Shown: positions 47,533 to 56,512, numbered from the stretch's first letter. The stretch: DNA of 64,000 nucleotides from Bacteroidota bacterium (GCA_013298715.1 JAAFIQ010000016.1:1-64000), one strand, 5' to 3'. The notes: generated by a model not told the origin, from the letters alone. Numbers and translations are program-made.

Positions 47533-47552
47533 GTACAAACATCAATTTGTAC
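47533..47552. promoter_or_regulatory. Short inverted repeat before the protease gene
   Basis: GTACAAA (47533-47539) and TTTGTAC (47546-47552) form a perfect 7-base inverted repeat with a six-base gap, 25 bases before the ATG. It could be an operator or part of the promoter; function is a guess. Confidence 0.35.
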
Positions 47553-47577
47553 TAAATTGCGTTACATAATTTAGAGA

Positions 47578-48411
47578 ATGCTAACAAAAGATCAAATAAA
47601 AAAAGAAAAAGAGAGAATCCGTAATCACATTGCAAAAGCAAGAGAGATTATACCAATAACGCCTCCAGAAATAAAACTCCCTGAAGGTTTTAATCCTGAT
47701 TTAGTGATTAATACCCAACCTGACTCAATTGCATCAGATATTAATGAACTAGGCATTGTAAAGCTTATTACCACTTGGTCGGACGGATCAACAGGACAAT
47801 GCACTGGGTTTATTAGTGGTGACCAATATTTAACAACCTCAGCGCATTGTATAATTAATAATTCTACAACAGGTAAAAGCAACATAACTTGTACTGGTGC
47901 CGAAGTTGCACGTGCCGACGAGGCATATCAATTTTTACCTAAATATATGGCTTACCCACAAGCATATCCTTTCACTGGTTCAATATTTTTGGATATGGCT
48001 ACCTTAGTTTGTGACGAGAAATTTCCAGCCGAGGCAATTATTCCTATCTCTTACGCATCAGTTGCTCCAGACCAAGGAGAAAATTTTACAGCAATAGTGG
48101 CCGGATATCCAAGCGGAAATTATGTTAAAACTTCTATTAAAGCATATGAGGATAAAGATAATGATAGATACGTTGGCATAGATATAAATAATTTATTGTT
48201 ACCTGGTGCTTCTGGCAGTCCTTGGTTATTTAAATTTTCTGACGAAGGCGAATATAAAGCGATATCAGTATTCTACGGAGGATATTATAAAAATTCGCCA
48301 CCACCATATTGTTGGATAAGATTTGCCCCATTCTTTTGTAGAAATGATATTGCAATGCAAATGATGGACCTAGCTGATAAATATAAAAAAGAAATTAACG
48401 GAGCTTTATAG
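47578..48411 (+). CDS. Trypsin/V8-like serine protease without signal peptide
   Basis: The 277-residue protein has a full catalytic triad of chymotrypsin-fold proteases: H90 in LTTSAHC, D139 in FLDMATL and S212 in GASGSP (V8-like GxSGSP form). Cys at about 75, 91, 105 and 145 could pair. The N-terminus (about 1-25) is a charged amphipathic helix rather than a signal peptide, and no longer start is available, so the enzyme may be cytoplasmic or exported in another way. It is the only plus-strand gene between the T9SS gene and the glycosyltransferase, set between two copies of the glycosyltransferase 3' end. Acquisition by insertion is inferred. Confidence 0.82.
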   Translation: MLTKDQIKKEKERIRNHIAKAREIIPITPPEIKLPEGFNPDLVINTQPDSIASDINELGIVKLITTWSDGSTGQCTGFISGDQYLTTSAHCIINNSTTGKSNITCTGAEVARADEAYQFLPKYMAYPQAYPFTGSIFLDMATLVCDEKFPAEAIIPISYASVAPDQGENFTAIVAGYPSGNYVKTSIKAYEDKDNDRYVGIDINNLLLPGASGSPWLFKFSDEGEYKAISVFYGGYYKNSPPPYCWIRFAPFFCRNDIAMQMMDLADKYKKEINGAL

Positions 48412-48438
48412 ATCTACAGTTTCAGAATAAAAAGAGGT

Positions 48439-49590
48439 TTACCCCACTTTCTCATACAACCCCATCAACACCCTTATAAACTCACCCCACTCGTATTTTT
48501 TCTTTTCTAGTTTTACATTTTGTGTAAACTCTTGTTCTTTGTTTTGCGAAAAATATTGTACTAACTTTTCTGAAATTTCGTTCACGTTTAAATTCACAAC
48601 ATAGCCACACCTATTGTTAGGTACTATTTCTGCTAAGCCGCCTACGTTTGTTACCAACATTGGTTTTTCGTAATTATAGCCAACCATGGTTACACCACTA
48701 TTTGTTGCATTGCGGTAAGTTTGGGCAACTAAATTGCTGGCGCAAAAATAATAACGTACCAAATCGTTTGGTATAAATTTATCGTGAAAAATTACAGCGT
48801 TTTGTAATCCATGCTTTTCTATTATATCAAAATAGGTTTGTTTGTTTTGATTGGCATCTTCATAAACTTCGCCAGCAATAAGTAACTTAATATTTTGTTT
48901 TTTCAACTCATTAGTTGCAAATACTTCTAACAAAATATCTAAACCTTTGTAATGGCGAATTAACCCAAAAAATAAAACAAGTTTATCCTCATTGTTTAAC
49001 CCTAATTTTTCTCTTGCTTCTTCTTTTGTAACAGGCGCTCCATACGTTTCGTACATAGGGTGAGGACTGTAAGCTTTATTTGTTGTAGAAGAAAATTTTG
49101 AAATATCATTCAACACTGTTTTACTCATAGCAATAAAACCGTGGCAATTTTTAATAAAATAATTTGTAAATGGTTTGTCTCCAAAACGCTTTTCGTGCGG
49201 AATAACATTATCAGTTAACGCCAAAACTTTTGTTGTTGATTTTACTAGCTTAGCAATAGTGCCTAAACTAGGTCCAAAAAAAGGTAACCAAAATCGAAAT
49301 AAAATAAAATCGGGCTTTTCCTTTTTTATAAACCGCGCAACTTTAAACCAATTAAACGGATTAACCGTGTTAATGAGTGTGTGTATTTTTAAGCCTTCTG
49401 GCGCTTGTCCACTTGTTTCAAACTGACTTGAACCTGGAAATAAAAAGTTAGGATACTGCAACGAATACGAAATTATTTGTGCATCATGACCTGCTTTAAT
49501 TAACTCAGTGCACAAGTTCTGATTAAACTCCGCAGGCCCTCCGCGTAAAGGAAAAGCCGGACCAATTATAAATATTTTTTTTGAAGTCAA
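48439..49590 (-). CDS. Family 4 glycosyltransferase (GT-B)
   Basis: The 383-residue GT-B enzyme begins IFIIGPAFPLRGGPAEF (donor/acceptor loop) and has KLVLFFGLIRHYKGLDILLE and NSGVTMVGYNYEKPMLVTNVGGLAEIV, the C-terminal nucleotide-sugar site of GT4. It adds a sugar to an acceptor on the cytoplasmic side during glycan or glycolipid assembly; the sugar is not readable. The last 41 codons have a diverged twin at 47317-47440. It is followed on the left by the protease in the opposite direction. Confidence 0.88.
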   Translation of the reverse strand: MTSKKIFIIGPAFPLRGGPAEFNQNLCTELIKAGHDAQIISYSLQYPNFLFPGSSQFETSGQAPEGLKIHTLINTVNPFNWFKVARFIKKEKPDFILFRFWLPFFGPSLGTIAKLVKSTTKVLALTDNVIPHEKRFGDKPFTNYFIKNCHGFIAMSKTVLNDISKFSSTTNKAYSPHPMYETYGAPVTKEEAREKLGLNNEDKLVLFFGLIRHYKGLDILLEVFATNELKKQNIKLLIAGEVYEDANQNKQTYFDIIEKHGLQNAVIFHDKFIPNDLVRYYFCASNLVAQTYRNATNSGVTMVGYNYEKPMLVTNVGGLAEIVPNNRCGYVVNLNVNEISEKLVQYFSQNKEQEFTQNVKLEKKKYEWGEFIRVLMGLYEKVG

Positions 49591-49607
49591 GCTACAAAAA
49601 TTAATTT

Positions 49608-50939
49608 TTACTTTAAAAAACTTGCCATCTCCGCAATAACATTTGCACTTACATGGTTTGGTCTCGTAGCTGCGTCGGGCGTTGCAAGACCATTTCCCAT
49701 AAAATAAAAATGATCCAAGCCATCAAACAATTTACCTTTAAAGTTTGATTTATCCTTCATCCCTTCTAACCACAAATTATAATCGGTAAGTGTTACATTG
49801 TAATCTCTGCTACCTTGTAATAATAACATAGGAGTTGCTAGGCTTTTCGCAGTTTCTATGGCTTTAAAATTTTTATCGGTTAACCAGTATTTTGGTTTTG
49901 TGCCAGGCAATACTTCTTTGCTTTTTAAACTGTATTTATCGTTCATCACTTTATCTTTGAACCAATTTAATTGGGTTATTTGAGTTTGTTCTGCTTCGCT
50001 TACTTTACCATCAATTTTTGCTATGTAACTTATTTGCTCTGGTAATAGTTCAACCAAACGACGAGCAGGCGCGGCAAGCATCACCACTTTATTTACTCTT
50101 ACTTTTTTTGCAATGGTAGATGAACATAAAGCACCTAGGCTATGTCCGGCTAAATTAATTTTTGTACTATCTAATTCTGGTTGTTTTTTTAAATAGTTAA
50201 TTGCAGCTACGGCATCTTCAATCGTTTCTTGGTAATAATCCATACTATCCAACGGAAACGGATTGTTGGCGGTATAAACATAAGTACGTTTATCATAACA
50301 CAATACTGCAAAACCTTTCTCTACCAAACCCATAGCAATATCCATAAATACTTTATTAGGACCAATGCTTTCGTGTCTATCACTAGGGCCACTGCCATGC
50401 ACCAACACAATGGCCGCTTGCTTTTTTACGTTTGTTATTGGCAGGTACAAATAGCCCGGAAGTTTTATAAATGGATTTGGTTCAAGCAACACATCTTTAC
50501 GGGTGTATTTTGGCAAAGGTGTTTCATGCTTGTAAAACCAAGCTTGTTTATCAACAAATGTATCAATGCTAAAGCGTTCTATACGCTGTGCTTGATCAAA
50601 TAAAATACGCCAAAGGGTTTTACCTTTAAGTGTTTTAATTGCAGTGCAAGTAGCCATTTTACAACCTTGCGTATCAACTTCTGTTTTTTCGATAGTTGCA
50701 ATTGGTCCGTAAGTTTTTTTAAAATTTTCTAACTCCCTATCTACGCTTGCCTCTATAATTTTTCCGTAAAAAGTAGAATCAAAAAAAGAAGAATTTTTAT
50801 TTGGTTCGTTGCGTTTTATAGCACCAATAAATTTTTTTGTAAGCTTTTTGTAAGGATGCATCTCGGTTTCTTCTTGAGCTGTTAAACTGAATACGCCAAA
50901 ACTTAACAGGACTATAAAGAGGTTTAATTTAATCTTCAT
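49608..50939 (-). CDS. Exported alpha/beta hydrolase
   Basis: The 443-residue protein has a signal peptide (about 1-21, ending LTAQ), an N-terminal NTF2-like or DUF3887-type domain (about 25-135) and an alpha/beta hydrolase domain. The oxyanion strand is AAIVLVHGSGPSDRHES, the nucleophile Ser is about residue 268 in AGHSLG, and the late acid and His lie in GSRDYNV and GLDHFYF. Family members are periplasmic esterases or peptidase-like hydrolases. I start at ATG 50939, since the earlier in-frame start adds a 20-residue non-signal stretch. The substrate is unknown. Confidence 0.85.
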   Translation of the reverse strand: MKIKLNLFIVLLSFGVFSLTAQEETEMHPYKKLTKKFIGAIKRNEPNKNSSFFDSTFYGKIIEASVDRELENFKKTYGPIATIEKTEVDTQGCKMATCTAIKTLKGKTLWRILFDQAQRIERFSIDTFVDKQAWFYKHETPLPKYTRKDVLLEPNPFIKLPGYLYLPITNVKKQAAIVLVHGSGPSDRHESIGPNKVFMDIAMGLVEKGFAVLCYDKRTYVYTANNPFPLDSMDYYQETIEDAVAAINYLKKQPELDSTKINLAGHSLGALCSSTIAKKVRVNKVVMLAAPARRLVELLPEQISYIAKIDGKVSEAEQTQITQLNWFKDKVMNDKYSLKSKEVLPGTKPKYWLTDKNFKAIETAKSLATPMLLLQGSRDYNVTLTDYNLWLEGMKDKSNFKGKLFDGLDHFYFMGNGLATPDAATRPNHVSANVIAEMASFLK

Positions 50940-51066
50940 TAATAAAATTTTCTCTAAAATTACTATTCCTTTTTTATTAAATAACAAGAATTTATTCAAC
51001 CTAGTTTATGAAGTATAATTAACCTGAATTTATAAATTTAAAATTAAAAGAAAAAATAGAATCCAA

Positions 51067-51097
51067 TTTCTTTAACCAATTAGCAATTGTATCTTTG
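51067..51097 (+). promoter_or_regulatory. Bacteroidota promoter of dnaG
   Basis: TTTC (51067-51070, one base off TTTG), a 19-base spacer and TATCTTTG (51090-51097, exact TAnnTTTG) lie about 47 bases before the TTG start of dnaG. Confidence 0.55.
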
Positions 51098-51143
51098 GTT
51101 AGTTTAAATATTAATAAAAAACTCAATTAGTCGTTAATACACT

Positions 51144-53138
51144 TTGATACCTAGAGATACCGTTGATAAAATTATTGATGCCGCCCGAGTTGAGGAGGTA
51201 ATTGGTGAGTTTGTAACCTTAAAAAAACGTGGTGCAAATTTACTTGGCCTTTGTCCTTTTCATGGCGAAAAATCCCCTTCCTTCACTGTTTCTCCTGTAA
51301 AAGGTATTTACAAATGTTTTGGTTGCAGCAAAGCAGGCAATTCTGTAAACTTTGTAATGGATCATTTGCAACTCACCTACCCTGAGGCATTAAAATGGTT
51401 GGCAAAAAAATATGCTATTGAGGTAATTGAAAAAGAATTAACCAGCCAAGAAAAAGAGCAGCAAACCGAGCGAGAGAGCCAGTTAATAGTGATGCAATAC
51501 GCACAACGCTATTTTACTGAGGTGATGACAAATACCGACGAGGGCAAATCTGTTGGTTTTGGTTATTTTTCACAACGCGAATTAAGCCATGCTCTTATTG
51601 AAAAATTTCAGTTAGGGTATAGTTTAGAAGAACGTAAAGCATTTAGTGTTGCTGCAATAAAAGCAGGCTATGCCCCAAAATATTTGGTTAGCACTGGTAT
51701 GAGTATTTTAAGCAACAGTTTTGTTGAAGGAAGCACAATTACGGAAAAAGATATTTTTGACAGATACGCCGGAAGGGTTATGTTTCCTATACACGATGAT
51801 GGTGGACGTGTAGTTGCCTTTGGAGGAAGAACCCTTAGCAACGATAAAAAAGTTGCAAAATACATCAATAGCCCCGAAACGCCTATTTACAATAAGAGTA
51901 AGGTGTTGTATGGTTTGTGGCACGGAAAAAAAGCAATTCAAAAAGTAGATAGGTGTTATTTGGTTGAAGGATATATGGATGTGATTGCCATGCACCAAGC
52001 AGGATTTGAGAACGTTGTAGCAAGTAGCGGCACTTCGCTCACTGTAGAACAAATAAAATCTATTCACCGTTTTACAAAAAATGTGGTGGTGTTATATGAT
52101 GGTGATGAAGCAGGACAGAAAGCCAGTGCACGTGCAATACCAATGCTTTTAGAAGAAGGTATGAATGTGCGTTTGTTATTTTTTCCGAATAACGACGACC
52201 CAGATTCTTATAGCAGAAAAGTAACAGCAGATGATTTTACGAATTATGTTCATAATAAAACCGAAGACTTTTTATACTACAAAGCAAATAAATTAAATAC
52301 TGAGACCAAAAACGATCCAATAAAAAAAGCTGGTGTAATAAAAGATATTGTTGAAAGTATTGCTATTATTCCAGATAATATTATTAGAAGTGTTTACGTG
52401 AAAGAATGCGCCTCAATCATGCAGATTGAAGAAGCGATACTACAGCAAGAAACAAATAAGGTTCGAAAAAAATTATTAGGAAAAATTTTTCAAAGTAAAC
52501 AAGAAAGTGAATCACCTGAAAATGCCTTAGATACTTTACCTCCGGAAGAATTAGAAACTAAGGTTGAAGAAAAAGAAGAACTTTTAAAATTAGATGCTGA
52601 AGAAAAGGAATTATTGCGTTTACTAATTGCTTATGGAAACGCTTATGTAACCATAGAAGCAGAAGATGAAAATTTAGAAAAATTTGACCTAGAAATTACC
52701 TTAGGTGAATACATTTTTTTTGAATTGATGCGCGATAATATAAAATTTGAAAATCCGGTTTATGCAGAATTATATGATGAGTACGTGAACGAACTTAGCA
52801 ACCAGCGCTTACCAGACTTAAAATATTTCGCAAATCATCAAAATCCATTATTTAGCAGTTTTGTTATTAATCACGTTTACCAAAAAGATGAATTAAGTGT
52901 GCATTGGAAAAACTTTGGCGTTATTGTAGAAGCTGAAATAAAAAAATTAATTAACGGTACACAAAAAACACTATTCAGCTACAAAGCCCGTAAAATAAGT
53001 GCTTTGATTGACGATAGTTTAGTGCTGTTAAAAGAAAGTGATGATAATCAAACAGAGCTAATTCAAAACGAAATGAAACAGTTGCTTGAAATGAAAAAGC
53101 GTGTGAATAAATTGTTAGGTAGAATTGTGATAAAGTAA
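51144..53138 (+). CDS. dnaG: DNA primase
   Basis: The 664-residue primase makes RNA primers at the replication fork. It has a CHC2 zinc site (C37, H40, C58, C61; CPFH and CFGC), a core with GRVMFPIHDDGGRVVAFGGR, a Toprim domain with VEGYMDV (E near 275) and YDGDEAG (about 315-320), and a C-terminal helicase-binding region (about 450-664). The start is TTG: it yields MIPRDTVDKI, which matches the usual DnaG N-terminus, and no upstream ATG fits. The frame is intact. Confidence 0.96.
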   Translation: MIPRDTVDKIIDAARVEEVIGEFVTLKKRGANLLGLCPFHGEKSPSFTVSPVKGIYKCFGCSKAGNSVNFVMDHLQLTYPEALKWLAKKYAIEVIEKELTSQEKEQQTERESQLIVMQYAQRYFTEVMTNTDEGKSVGFGYFSQRELSHALIEKFQLGYSLEERKAFSVAAIKAGYAPKYLVSTGMSILSNSFVEGSTITEKDIFDRYAGRVMFPIHDDGGRVVAFGGRTLSNDKKVAKYINSPETPIYNKSKVLYGLWHGKKAIQKVDRCYLVEGYMDVIAMHQAGFENVVASSGTSLTVEQIKSIHRFTKNVVVLYDGDEAGQKASARAIPMLLEEGMNVRLLFFPNNDDPDSYSRKVTADDFTNYVHNKTEDFLYYKANKLNTETKNDPIKKAGVIKDIVESIAIIPDNIIRSVYVKECASIMQIEEAILQQETNKVRKKLLGKIFQSKQESESPENALDTLPPEELETKVEEKEELLKLDAEEKELLRLLIAYGNAYVTIEAEDENLEKFDLEITLGEYIFFELMRDNIKFENPVYAELYDEYVNELSNQRLPDLKYFANHQNPLFSSFVINHVYQKDELSVHWKNFGVIVEAEIKKLINGTQKTLFSYKARKISALIDDSLVLLKESDDNQTELIQNEMKQLLEMKKRVNKLLGRIVIK

Positions 53139-53205
53139 TACTTTACCAAAATCATATTTCATCTCAAACTATTATCTCCCTATCATTAGTAAGTCTTTTT
53201 TTTAT

Positions 53206-53234
53206 TAACTTTTTTTCTTGGATAAAAAAAGTTA
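53206..53234. terminator. Terminator-like hairpin after dnaG
   Basis: TAACTTTTTTT and AAAAAAAGTTA make a perfect 11-base stem with a seven-base loop (CTTGGAT), about 70 bases after the dnaG stop. The A/T-only stem is weak, but the T/A runs on both sides suit termination in either direction. Confidence 0.5.
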
Positions 53235-53246
53235 GAAAAAAATCAA

Positions 53247-53412
53247 GTCGCCGCAAACGCCTCCACGCACTTAATTTTTCTTGAAAATTCAATCGACGTA
53301 ACTTTTATTTTGCCATGAATATTTCTCGGAAGCAAAATAAAAAAACGTCAAACGCCCTCGATGAATTTTCTAATAAAAATTAATTCTCGCTTACCTTGCC
53401 CCGCGCGGCGAC
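53247..53412. repeat. 166-bp nested imperfect palindrome (MITE-like or structured RNA)
   Basis: Six pairs of arms are nested in order: GTCGCCGC 53247/GCGGCGAC 53405; TTAATTTTT 53271/AAAAATTAA 53375; GAAAATTC 53283/GAATTTTC 53363; ATCGA 53292/TCGAT 53358; CGT 53297 with ACG near 53345; and TTTTATTTTGC 53303/GCAAAATAAAA 53332, closing an 18-base loop. The outer arms are GC-rich, unlike the flanks. It contains no gene and lies between the converging dnaG and ruvX genes. A miniature transposable element or a folded RNA are both possible. Confidence 0.65.
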
Positions 53413-53509
53413 AACCCAACATACACAATCCGTCATTAACCAAAATTCATAAAAACAAAATATTAAATTCAAAGATGCAATTTCAGTAAAATAACTAAGC
53501 AAATTCAAA

Positions 53510-53923
53510 CTAATCCAAAGTTCCTAAATAATCTTGTAATATAATAATTGCACTTATTAAATCAACCGTCTCTTTATTTTGTCTATCTGTTTTTTTTAAG
53601 CCGCTTTGCAACATCGTTTGTTGTGCTATTTTACTTGTAAAGCGCTCGTCTAAGCGTTCGATTTTTTTATCAGGAAACACTTTTTGTAAATGTTTTACGA
53701 AGGGCTCAATAAAGCGTGCGCTATCGCTGGGTTTATTGGCTAAGGTTTTTGGCTCGCCAACCACAATAATTTCAACCACTTCTTTAGCACAATATGTTTT
53801 TAAAAACTCAATCACATCTTTACTGTGAATGGTGGTGAGTCCTGTAGCAATTATCCGTAACGGATCGCTAACAGCAATACCTACACGTTTGCTCCCATAA
53901 TCAATGGCTAAAATTCTTCCCAC
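53510..53923 (-). CDS. ruvX: Putative Holliday junction resolvase YqgF/RuvX
   Basis: The 137-residue RNase H-fold protein has GRILAIDYGSKRVGIAVSD (D8), VVGEPKT, LDERFTSKIA (E93) and a late NKETVDLISA (D121), the family acids. YqgF/RuvX proteins act in resolving recombination junctions and in 16S rRNA 5' processing. The length is typical. It follows the cytochrome gene by seven bases on the minus strand. Confidence 0.92.
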   Translation of the reverse strand: MGRILAIDYGSKRVGIAVSDPLRIIATGLTTIHSKDVIEFLKTYCAKEVVEIIVVGEPKTLANKPSDSARFIEPFVKHLQKVFPDKKIERLDERFTSKIAQQTMLQSGLKKTDRQNKETVDLISAIIILQDYLGTLD

Positions 53924-53930
53924 TTAAAAA

Positions 53931-54299
53931 TTAACTTGGTTTGTTCGTTTTTAAATACGAAATAATGTATTGCGTTAATTTAGTTTTCTCAGCAGCCGAT
54001 AATTCTGCCTTAGGGCTCATGTCATCAATTTCATGGTACCATTTTTTTTCGCTGAATTTTACAATTTCAAAATTTTCGTGGCAGGTATTACATTTTGTAA
54101 AATAAATTAATTGTCCGGCTTTTAATTCCTCTATTGTTGATTGTGCCCAAATAGTTTTTGCGGTAGTAAGTTCTTTATCTGTAGGTACCATTTTGGTAAG
54201 GTTGGTGGCAGATGATGTAGCACTCGCTGTTGTTAATTTTTTTGATTTACAAGCCAAAACGAAAGCCAAAATTGATAAAGCCAATAGTATTTTTTTCAT
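53931..54299 (-). CDS. c-type cytochrome lipoprotein
   Basis: The 122-residue protein has a lipoprotein signal (C17 in FVLAC) and one heme-binding motif, CNTCH (C70-H74), with M94 in IDDMSP as the likely sixth ligand. The mature protein is a small soluble electron carrier held in the membrane by lipid. The neighbours (YfiT-like and ruvX) give no clue to its redox partner. Confidence 0.8.
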   Translation of the reverse strand: MKKILLALSILAFVLACKSKKLTTASATSSATNLTKMVPTDKELTTAKTIWAQSTIEELKAGQLIYFTKCNTCHENFEIVKFSEKKWYHEIDDMSPKAELSAAEKTKLTQYIISYLKTNKPS

Positions 54300-54315
54300 G
54301 AACTAAATGTAAGAA

Positions 54316-54852
54316 TTATTTTTGTTTAGCAATTTTAATATGTGCCAAATGATGCAAACAATGCCAGCTATACAGACCTAAAAAATCAAATAGTTTAAAT
54401 TCTTTTTGGTATTGCGGATGAAGGTAACTTTTATGAAAATCCGTCTCACTCATTGAGTTAAATAGGGTTGTTAAGCGTTTATGCACACCATTTATTATTT
54501 GCAAACTTGATTCAATGGGTTCATTCACGGTATCTGCCAATTCTGCAAACAATTGTTCGGGGTATGGTTTTATTGTTGGTTCATCTTCTGTTAATGCCAA
54601 CTTTAACCGAATCAATCCATTCATATGGCTATCGGCGCAATGGTGTGCTACTTGCATAATATTCCAGCCATTTGGGCGATACGTTTTTTTTAAATCGTTT
54701 TCGCTCAAATCTTTTGTTTCATTTAAAATCAATTCATAAAAATTTGAAATAATTTTAATTTCATTTTCTACTTTTTGTTTATCAAAAACTAGAGTGGCTT
54801 TATAGTCGCCAATGGGGTAGCGTAGTTTATCGGTATCGTTGGTGGTGTGCAT
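54316..54852 (-). CDS. DinB/YfiT-like metal-dependent protein
   Basis: The 178-residue four-helix bundle matches the YfiT branch: it begins LRYPIGDYKA and has GWNIMQVAHHCADSH (H70 or H71) and YSWHCLHHLAHI (H164 and H168), the three His ligands of the metal site. YfiT-like proteins are bacillithiol transferases in Firmicutes; in Bacteroidota the thiol and substrate are not settled. A second DinB-type protein lies at 7220-7741. Confidence 0.87.
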   Translation of the reverse strand: MHTTNDTDKLRYPIGDYKATLVFDKQKVENEIKIISNFYELILNETKDLSENDLKKTYRPNGWNIMQVAHHCADSHMNGLIRLKLALTEDEPTIKPYPEQLFAELADTVNEPIESSLQIINGVHKRLTTLFNSMSETDFHKSYLHPQYQKEFKLFDFLGLYSWHCLHHLAHIKIAKQK

Positions 54853-54872
54853 GGTATAGTTTCAGTAATTAG

Positions 54873-55262
54873 TTAATTTAGCAAATGGTTGTTATGATGT
54901 TTCTCTTGATTTAGAATGTAATTTGCAACGTTATCAATTTGACTTCTCGAATAAGAAAAAGCACCGAACCCCTCCTGCCAACTGAATTTACCTTTAATCC
55001 AATTTTGCTCATTAATAAATTTAGAGGATCCCGCTTTGATATCGCGAACTAAATCAGAAATCGAAACGGAAGGTTTTATACTTACTAATAAATGTATGTG
55101 ATCGGGCATACAAAAAATACTTAATAATTTTTGTTCCCTATTTTTTATAATGCCTGTTATAAATTTGTGCAACTCTTCACGATTATTTTTTGAAATCAAA
55201 CTTTGTCGACCTTTTACGGCAAAAACAATTTGGATGTATAATTGCGTGTATGTGTTTGGCAT
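54873..55262 (-). CDS. IS200-like REP-associated tyrosine transposase (RAYT), C-terminally short
   Basis: The 129-residue Y1 transposase has the HUH motif DHIHLLVS and the tyrosine helix QIDNVANYILNQEKHH, in which the Tyr of NYI is the usual nucleophile. It begins MPNTYTQLYIQIVFAVKGR, as in the Bacteroidota group. Family members normally run about 20 more residues after the HH; here the protein ends NNHLLN, so it may be truncated. Hairpin repeats that match the RAYT pattern touch its 5' end (55261-55337) and lie at 57121-57683. No second ORF or TnpB is present. Confidence 0.85.
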   Translation of the reverse strand: MPNTYTQLYIQIVFAVKGRQSLISKNNREELHKFITGIIKNREQKLLSIFCMPDHIHLLVSIKPSVSISDLVRDIKAGSSKFINEQNWIKGKFSWQEGFGAFSYSRSQIDNVANYILNQEKHHNNHLLN

Positions 55263-55337
55263 TTTACGGGTCGCTCCTATGGAGCTCGTTTTATGGCACT
55301 TTACTATTCTAAATACAGTTAGACCCTATGGGACTAT
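55261..55337 (-). repeat. Two-hairpin REP element, copy 1 (touching the RAYT start)
   Basis: The 77 bases hold a first hairpin (GCTCC TAT GGAGC, 55273-55285) and a second (CCC TAT GGG, 55324-55332), with 38 bases between them. They align without gaps to 57121-57197 with 56 of 77 identical by my count. The minus-strand form reads CGAGCTCCATAGGAGCGACC, close to the array units at 57503-57683. It overlaps the RAYT start codon by two bases. Confidence 0.75.
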
Positions 55338-55761
55338 TTTAAATAAAAAATAGTTGATTTAATTATTGCTATTTACTTAAAGTTGAACATGTTCATGCAA
55401 ACTTAAAAAAATTTGGAGGCAAATCAAAATATTAAAGTTTCCTTCCTCTGTGATAAATTTATTAATTTGTTTTTTTATCAAGCCCTGTTATTTGTTTAAA
55501 AATTGATTTAATTTTTTGGTTATACCATTTGTAATAGTTCATGAGTTCAAACATTCGAAATAATTATTTATTTGGACAACGAAAAAAAACTTGAATTTCT
55601 ATTAAATACTAAGGATTTTTTGAGGAAGTATATATGAATTAAGGCTTTTGAAGGCTCTAGCTGTTCTTTACAATGTTATAGTTAAACATTTGAGGGCTAA
55701 CATGTAAAAATTCGCCTAACTAATGATAGGTTCTTGTTGGCCGCACACTGATGCACCTCGT
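55338..55761. other. Intergenic region, no gene seen
   Basis: About 420 AT-rich bases between the REP element and the next gene show no credible reading frame or repeat. Confidence 0.45.
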
Positions 55762-56238
55762 TTAAGTTTCTGCGGTTATGGAACTTAACTCTTTTGTCTT
55801 TTTATTTTTTATTGCTAATAATTTTTTTTTAAGTTCATTGTAATCAATGTCATAATTACTTGCGTCAAGAATAATGTCGTCAGCGCCTGAAAAAACAAAT
55901 CTAATATATTTGCGTGGGCTACGTCGTCCAAGAGGAATTTCGCTGAATGTCTCAATTAATGTAATATCTTCTAAATGAAATGTACCATGTTTTCTTATTG
56001 TAACAGAGTCGGCCGTCGCTGTCAATACGTAAACTTCATCATAACGCTTGAGTTGGTTCACGAAAAATATCCCGAAAATAGAATAGATTAAAAAAGTTAT
56101 TACTATTGATATAATGAAATTATCGTTGAGAGAAGTAACAAGCAAAAAAAAGATGATTGGAAAAATACAAAATGCGACAATTATGATCATTACGAAACTT
56201 GTATCTTTTACCGTTAATATGTTTTCTGACTTTTTCAT
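55762..56238 (-). CDS. Two-helix membrane protein, unknown function
   Basis: The 158-residue protein has a short cytoplasmic start, two membrane helices (about 16-38 and 41-61) and a soluble beta-rich domain of about 95 residues (ADSVTIRKHGTFHLEDITLI, RSPRKYIRFVFSGAD) that looks like a small PH-like domain. No family is recognised. It lies in the accessory stretch with the inverted repeat on its right; real-gene status rests on the clean frame. Confidence 0.6.
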   Translation of the reverse strand: MKKSENILTVKDTSFVMIIIVAFCIFPIIFFLLVTSLNDNFIISIVITFLIYSIFGIFFVNQLKRYDEVYVLTATADSVTIRKHGTFHLEDITLIETFSEIPLGRRSPRKYIRFVFSGADDIILDASNYDIDYNELKKKLLAIKNKKTKELSSITAET

Positions 56239-56266
56239 GATTTTTTGCTAAACGGTAAACCTTGTC

Positions 56267-56512
56267 CGCCACTTGCGTATAACGGTTTGCAAGCAGGTGT
56301 AGGCACCATTTTGAAAATTTATGTGTCTACTTGCACCAAACATATTTACGAAGATACATGTTTTTTTAGCAAGGCAAAAGTGCAGTGCAGTTTTGAGAGA
56401 GGTTGCACGCAAACAAAATAAAAAACGGTCTGACTGAAGAGAAGGCAAAAATGTAAGCCGAAGCCCATGTTGTCCCGCTGCTTGAGCTTGCTTGCTGTTA
56501 GAACAAGTGGCG
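56267..56512. repeat. Long inverted repeat between two accessory genes (attC-like or MITE-like)
   Basis: CGCCACTTG (56267-56275) returns as CAAGTGGCG (56504-56512). Just inside, TATAACGG on the left and CTGTTAGA on the right also correspond in part, and GCAAGCAG (56289) has near-complements around 56478-56497. A smaller imperfect palindrome (GTTTGCAAG to CTTGCACCAAAC) spans about 56285-56340. The whole of 246 bases is longer than usual integron attC sites, so a non-autonomous element is as likely. Confidence 0.45.
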
